A stretch of 64,000 bases of DNA. Origin: Taenia hydatigena. Lineage: Eukaryota; Platyhelminthes; Cestoda; Cyclophyllidea; Taeniidae. The stretch is taken from contig JADWOT020000006.1 in NCBI GenBank assembly GCA_036345935.2, positions 10,762,519 through 10,826,518 of the forward strand, written 5' to 3'. The number at the start of each line of letters is the position of its first letter. Within the stretch, counting starts at the first letter, position 1. Position numbers and translations under genes: made by a program. The notes beneath the pieces were generated by a model. That model saw only the letters and a list, made by a program, of their open reading frames with translations. It searched no databases and was not told where the DNA came from. This document shows positions 58,381 to 64,000 of this stretch, piece after piece.

Positions 58381-59871
58381 ATGTCATCATCCAAGTCTGA
58401 ATTGGAGAAGGTAGTCGCATATCCCGCACAAAGTGGAGGCTTCAACGGCGCATCAACTCAACACTCGGGTGCCTCCGAGGCACCAGCCGGCAGTGGCAAT
58501 CCAATGAAAAAAGAAGAGCGTGTTAAACGGCCGATGAATGCCTTCATGGTCTGGTCTCGGGGCCAGCGACGGCGCATGGCTCAAGAAAACCCTAAAATGC
58601 ACAACTCTGAGATTAGCAAGCGTCTGGGAACGATGTGGAAGGCACTAAATGAGGCAGAGAAAAAACCCTTCATTGATGAGGCGAAGCGTCTAAGAGCAAA
58701 TCACATGAGTCAGTACCCCGACTACAAGTACCGACCCAGAAGGCGACATCGCCCACTGGAAAAGCAGAAGAAAGCTGTGACAGCGATGGCTGCTGCAGCC
58801 ACGGTGAGCAGTCTCTTTTCGAGCTCCACCGTTGGAAACCTCACTGCACCCACGGAAGGAGGCTTTTTCGGACTGCGATATCCAGCGGTGCCCTCGGCTG
58901 CGGAATATAGATCCTTTCACTCTAATGCTCCTTTAACCTACACTGAATTTAATCAACCCCTACAACTGCAACAAAAGCATAATCAACAACAGCACCAGCA
59001 TCATCAATTCCATCCGAACCCCTATGAAGAAAAATTTTCCCAATATAATCGGAGTAGGCAACCCTATGAAGATTTTCAACTTATAAATAGTCCCGGATAC
59101 CCCAGCTCGAACGCATCAAACAATAAGAATTCTGAAACATTCCATGGACAGCATGATTTCTCCAAGTCAGCATTCCACACCGGCAGCTGTATCAGTAACT
59201 ATCCTTCCTATTCTTATACAACGGATCAGGATGTTAAAACAGATGCAATGAGCTCAGAGCTTGATTCAAAGACGGCTGTTATGGCAGCTGTAGCTGCAGC
59301 GAATTATGCGGCTTCTAGGCTAGCCTATTGTGGATCTAGTGAACCATCCTCTAACTACTGGGACGGTTGGTGGAAGGAAAAGTCGTTACCAGCAGCTGAA
59401 GGAAACACCTGGGACTCAGGTTCTAGTCAATGGGCAAGGGCTCTAGAAGAGGCGCGAAAATTTGAGCAAGAAACAGACATCCAGCACAATAAGTTGAGTA
59501 ATTCAAAGGACTCCTCCTCCCTATCTTACCTCTCCGCATACTTTAATGGGTTCGGTAGCATGATTGGCCTGCGAGACAGCGATTACGTTTTGTCTAACCA
59601 AGGAGGTAGCCAGGAACCCGAAGCACTATCAACATTTTCGACACCTTCATCAGCTTCTTCTGGGCATGAACAGCAGCTTCAACATCAGCGGCAACAACAG
59701 CGCCACCTGACCACGCAACCGAGTGCTAGACCTCCTACGGCACCCACTGACGAAAGGCCGTGTCCTTATGCTAATCCAATTTACGCAGCTTTCAGTGCCA
59801 TGGCAGGACTGCCTCAAATGAAGGCTGAAATTGACTATTCTTATCCTTCCTCTCCCTCCAAGATTGAATAG
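58381..59871 (+). CDS. SoxB-family HMG-box transcription factor
   Basis: A 496-residue frame from the ATG at 58381. The HMG box (about 47-125) reads [20 protein letters not shown], then [21 protein letters not shown] and PDYKYRPRR. This is the SoxB (Sox1/2/3-like) signature, including the RPMNAFMVW motif. The rest is low-complexity and rich in Ala, Ser, Tyr, Gln and His, with a Gln/His stretch near residues 200-215 and a C-terminus [17 protein letters not shown]. SoxB factors bind CTTTG-type sites and maintain stem/neural progenitor fates; in flatworms this would be a nuclear regulator. The ATG directly follows the acceptor CTCTACAG, so the exon is joined either to the exon ending at 54755 or to a spliced leader. 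It is longer than vertebrate Sox2 (about 320 residues). Confidence 0.93.
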   Translation: MSSSKSELEKVVAYPAQSGGFNGASTQHSGASEAPAGSGNPMKKEERVKRPMNAFMVWSRGQRRRMAQENPKMHNSEISKRLGTMWKALNEAEKKPFIDEAKRLRANHMSQYPDYKYRPRRRHRPLEKQKKAVTAMAAAATVSSLFSSSTVGNLTAPTEGGFFGLRYPAVPSAAEYRSFHSNAPLTYTEFNQPLQLQQKHNQQQHQHHQFHPNPYEEKFSQYNRSRQPYEDFQLINSPGYPSSNASNNKNSETFHGQHDFSKSAFHTGSCISNYPSYSYTTDQDVKTDAMSSELDSKTAVMAAVAAANYAASRLAYCGSSEPSSNYWDGWWKEKSLPAAEGNTWDSGSSQWARALEEARKFEQETDIQHNKLSNSKDSSSLSYLSAYFNGFGSMIGLRDSDYVLSNQGGSQEPEALSTFSTPSSASSGHEQQLQHQRQQQRHLTTQPSARPPTAPTDERPCPYANPIYAAFSAMAGLPQMKAEIDYSYPSSPSKIE

Positions 59872-62800
59872 ACAGGGTCCCTCTGTAAAAACACCATCTT
59901 TCCACAGTTTGTCTTTCCATCGCGAATGTCGACTAATGTCGCATACGAATGAGACCCCTGGAACCCTCGAACCACATTCTCCCATTCCGTCGGTTCGGTG
60001 GTTAAGGCTATGTATACACCAGCTCCTTTTCTGTGATGTGCGTATTTATGATTATTGTAACTGCCATTACTACACATTGTTTCTTTGAAAACAAAGAACT
60101 GTACAGTGAGAGATTTAAAGCCTCAAAAAGGTACTTTTTATAGAGCAGTAAGGCAAATCTAAATTAAAAGCGATGGCGAAAATAACACGAAGATGAATTA
60201 ATGTTACCCAATTACATTATAAATGGAAATAATTCGATGGCTAGATACGGGCTAAAATAGGTATGGGGACTGATTACGGTCTCGGTGTTTACATTTAAAT
60301 GTCTACACTTTCATGGGTGAAGAGCAATGGGAAACACACTGAACAAATAGTATGCTATGGTCATTTTCAACGTCACACACATTTATGTCTAACCTGCAGA
60401 GCGCAAAGATACCCAGTACCACTTTAAAGAGAACATAAAAATGCATTAGACGAGCATATTTGTTTTAGTGTAATTTCTTTTATCTTCTGTACTGCAAAAA
60501 ACCGAGAACCTCAGAGACTCGCCATTAGCAGCACCCACTGCACGTGTTATCGCTATAGGTGAGGACATGTTGTCCAAGTTGTCAGAAGGCTGTTCACTCA
60601 AGCATACGAGCTTCTCCCTCTCGAAAGAGCATCGTTGTCTTCTCATGTGGTGGGCGGGATTCGCGTACTATGCTAATTTCGCTTAAAGAAATGATTCCAC
60701 TAATGCCTATAGTACCCTAAGGCACAATCACTTCAAGTTCTAATTGCATCTCTACCGGCGATTTACGCTTGCTTGTACATTAAAGTTTGGGTAGGAATAG
60801 GAAAAGTAGTTTTAACAACCAGTTCATTTGGAAAACGATTAAAAATAATGATTTATTGTGAAAGCATTATGCATACGTGGATGCTTAATCATTAGTGCAT
60901 TGAAAAAGAGCTTATGGGAGTCCCTTCAAATAAGGCTAATTGCTCCGATGGCCAACTAAATAAATGTACGCCGAAATGGCTGGAACTTGCACGTGCATCT
61001 TATCGCGGAATCTTGCCAATGCCACTGGAAGTGGTATAGAGATAGAGGAGGAGGGAAGGAGGGGAGGCGGGGTAGGGATGGGGCGGAGTGTGAGACTGGA
61101 GACGACTGACAGTCCTATGAACGCGCTTATTCACACGACGAAGATATCCAACGAATGAGAGATGAACCTTTATTGTAGTAGTTTTGAAGACGGGGGTAAG
61201 AGCATGCTCGTGGATCAGGACAAATATTAGCAGGACATTGCTCTTGCGTCTCGTCTTTAATACCTCGTACACAAGTTGCGTCAGTGATTTTATTGCCCAA
61301 GAGTCACCTTTAGCTTTCGTATTTGAGGAAGCTCCCTGAACGTGTGAAGAGTAAATAAACTTCACATTTTTTTTAAGAGTATAAAATAAATTTGCGGAAA
61401 GGTCTCTTATTGCTTATTGCAGTATTTTGCTCTACGAAAAGCAGAAAATCAGTGCCATTATGGTCAAAGCATGGCAAAATTGTTAATGCCAGTGACAAGC
61501 GTGCGTCTTTAGCAGAAACGTTCCGCTTCAGAGGTACAATTATTCAAATGGGGTAAGTAAAAAGATGTGATTAAATGCCTCAGTTGGTGGACAATAATAA
61601 TTTGTAGAACCTGAAGACGTTTACCGGAACATTACTTGGTTGTGCCAGTAGTTTCGATTCAGTGTTGACTGCACTTAATTAGTGCACATTCGCATTTAAC
61701 GAAATGCCTACAAAACCAAAACTCATGAGATAAATTAATCTTTTCACTGAAAAGTGTAATTTGAACCTCTACATCGACTTTTAAAATTACTTGACTCAAT
61801 GCATCATGCACGCTTGGCACTTAGATTAGTTCATCGCATTCTTGCAAAGCTGGCATCAAGACTGTGTATTGCACCCCATGGCCAATTCTACAAATGTAGT
61901 TCAATACTTCCACGAAGTTTATAAGCTTCCGTTCTAGCAATAATGCGCCCCTATAAAGCTTTCTATTCTGACTCGGGCACTCAAGCTTAAAATATGTTGG
62001 CCTATAATTTCCAAAGTGTCAACATATAATATTTTGTGGTCCACCTAGAAGTCATATACCCTGGTTTCATACCAATACAAACAAAAAATTGTTTTTGACT
62101 ATAGAGCAAAGGACTGCACAAACTTCCGTAATCCTGGAATCAGCAGTAGCAGGCCCCGACTTTGGAACCCTTTTCTATGGATATAGCCGAGGTGTGCACA
62201 GCTCATCCTCACATACCTATGCAATTTACGACAGTAGATTACGCAATCCAATTTCGCCTAGTGCTAATGTCATCTCCCTTCTCCATGCATCAGACCAAAT
62301 GTGATGCATGATTGTTGTGTTTGCTGAGTGGGCAATACCAGTGCATGCGCATGTCTTGCAGGTTGAACGGTGAGTAATGTCCACACTTCTGTGTGGACCA
62401 CGCTTGTCGTTTGTTAGCCTCCAATCCAACTTTGAATTTTGTGCGAATGAGATGATGCGTAAAAACAAAACAGGAAAATTTGTTGGCCTACATTTGTCGT
62501 TAGTGAATTGTTTCAAATGCAAAAAATGCCCTCTAGAAACGGCGTCTTCAAAAGAATGCGGTTAAAATACAAGCATTTCCAACTAAGGAATCTAACCGTG
62601 TGTATGCAGATGAAGGAAAACACTTTTCTGTTTCAGTAATCTGCAAATCCTTTTTAACTCACACAAAGTCCCCTTTTGGCTAGAAACACTCATCAAAAGT
62701 GCTCCTATTAGAACACTTTTGGCGTGAGGACAAATGTCGAAGGGAAGACGCCATGAATGGCTGTACATAAATTACTTTGCTTTATCAGTTGCTTCGCATT

Positions 62801-64000
62801 CAATCAAGATAAAGACCTTGCCACCAGCCACTGAAGCAACTTTATTGATACCAACCGATGGGAGATGTGCGATTGTGTCTTTTACTGTTCTGGTACTCGA
62901 AAGCTAATTTGGCACACTTATGAGAGTGTTTTTGGCCTGAATATACTTACATTTGAAACACAAATTTGAAAATTGAAACTTGAGTGACCCATGGAAAAAG
63001 ATAATTTGAAGAGGCTGCCGACTTTTGACTGGAAAACTACTGAAGGAACACGAGGCAGGCAGAGAAAAAGCATAGTCGCATTACTGGAAAAAGCGTGTTT
63101 GGCACATGAAAAGTGTAACATTTGGAGCTGCGGTGACCCATCGATTTGGGAGTCGTGTTCCGCTTGTTTGATCACCCTTTGTTTGAGGGCAACAATGCGT
63201 TTCGCCACTGCTCCCCCCCATCCAGTTGCCGGACGCGCAAATCAGGTAGGTTTCCAACTGAATAAAAAACCTTAAATTAATAAAAACTTTTAAATCGTAT
63301 TCCTCGCTTACTCTCATGATTTCATCAAATGCAGAAGAATATGTGCATTATAATCTTGGCTAACTGTTCGAACGAACAAATCTAGAATTGCAGCATTGGG
63401 AGGCGGAGTGTTTATTTTAAAAAAACACTTCCTTTGAAATTGAAATGTATGAGTTCTCCATAAGTTGTTCGACAACAACAGGACGCTATTCAACCCACTA
63501 CAAGAAACATGCATGGAGGTTAGGATTTTGGCCATTGATTCACTTGAAGAAATAGTGTACACTTCCGCATAATGGTTGGATAAATAAGTGATAGGTTGGC
63601 TAAACTATGAGGGTTGGAAGCGCATCTGAGACTAATTTTCTAGATGAAACTGGAACAACGACACCTACCCCCGGAGGTGTTCCAACTCTAACCTCAGAAA
63701 TGGTCGTACATGAGTTTTGATCGTCCATGACACTTAGTCGAACAAATGTCTAGTGAGTACCCTGAGAGGAAAATCGCCGCTAATTCTACTCCAAGATACC
63801 TTCCGTCGTTTAATCCTTTAGTACATCAGATACTCGCAATAAACGTCTTTGGTTTGAGAGCCATAGTCCTATTAATACAATCGATTGAAAGGGAGAGATA
63901 GCACCAAGGGATTCTCAATGCCTTCTCACGATTGCAATAAACGCACGTCTTAGGAATGCCAGAGAGGAGATACCATCAGTAGCGGTGGTGGCTGGCGGGT
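59872..64000. other. Downstream of SoxB, no supported gene
   Basis: The first 300 bases are probably 3'UTR; an ATTAAA at 60163-60168 is a possible polyadenylation signal. A purine/G-rich stretch lies at about 61037-61090. A small inverted repeat, CAAAAGTG/CACTTTTG, lies at 62694-62721. Open frames such as 61000-61365 (minus) and 62991-63275 (plus) show no family resemblance. Confidence 0.4.

Overview
The window is eukaryotic and most probably comes from a parasitic flatworm (cestode or trematode). The genes are animal genes (beta-spectrin, plastin, SoxB, GKAP/HURP, SCAF-type SR protein, CTP synthase). Many introns are only 32-35 nt long with clean GT...AG ends, which is typical of platyhelminths. 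Several start codons lie right behind a splice-acceptor-like sequence, as expected where spliced-leader trans-splicing occurs. Flatworm is an inference; no taxonomic marker is present.

Layout: 1-1540 is a truncated, decayed Ty3/gypsy element (copy A). 2243-5950 (+) is a nine-exon GKAP-domain gene. 10517-12013 (-) is a plastin/fimbrin-like gene with four CH domains. 15549-27074 (-) is a complete 16-exon beta-spectrin, including a candidate 12-nt microexon. 27975-28560 is a foldback/MITE-like element, and 28917-30113 is a dead Tc1/mariner-type transposase. 31888-34205 (-) is an SR-rich, proline-rich SCAF-like protein. 34963-39436 (-) is a seven-exon CTP synthase. 39830-42920 is a second Ty3/gypsy copy (B, minus) with two diverged LTRs. 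42921-53960 is a gene desert with one small candidate secreted-peptide ORF at 45288-45488 (-). 54108-54755 (+) is a first-exon-like ORF behind a CCAAT-box promoter. 58381-59871 (+) is the HMG-box exon of a SoxB factor; the two exons are phase-compatible and may be one gene. 59872-64000 shows no gene.

The exon models for spectrin, CTP synthase, the GKAP protein and the SCAF-like protein were built by hand from splice sites and reading phase. Each adds up to a whole number of codons and reads through family-typical sequence. Spectrin and plastin both act on the actin cytoskeleton, but nothing in the sequence links the genes functionally: this is an ordinary animal gene neighbourhood separated by transposon debris. 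The most unusual points are a near-identical 1.3 kb tract shared by two otherwise strongly diverged inverted gypsy copies, a CTP synthase exon whose donor reads GG instead of GT, the optional spectrin microexon, a spectrin GC-AG intron, and a possible 216-residue N-terminal extension of the SoxB protein.
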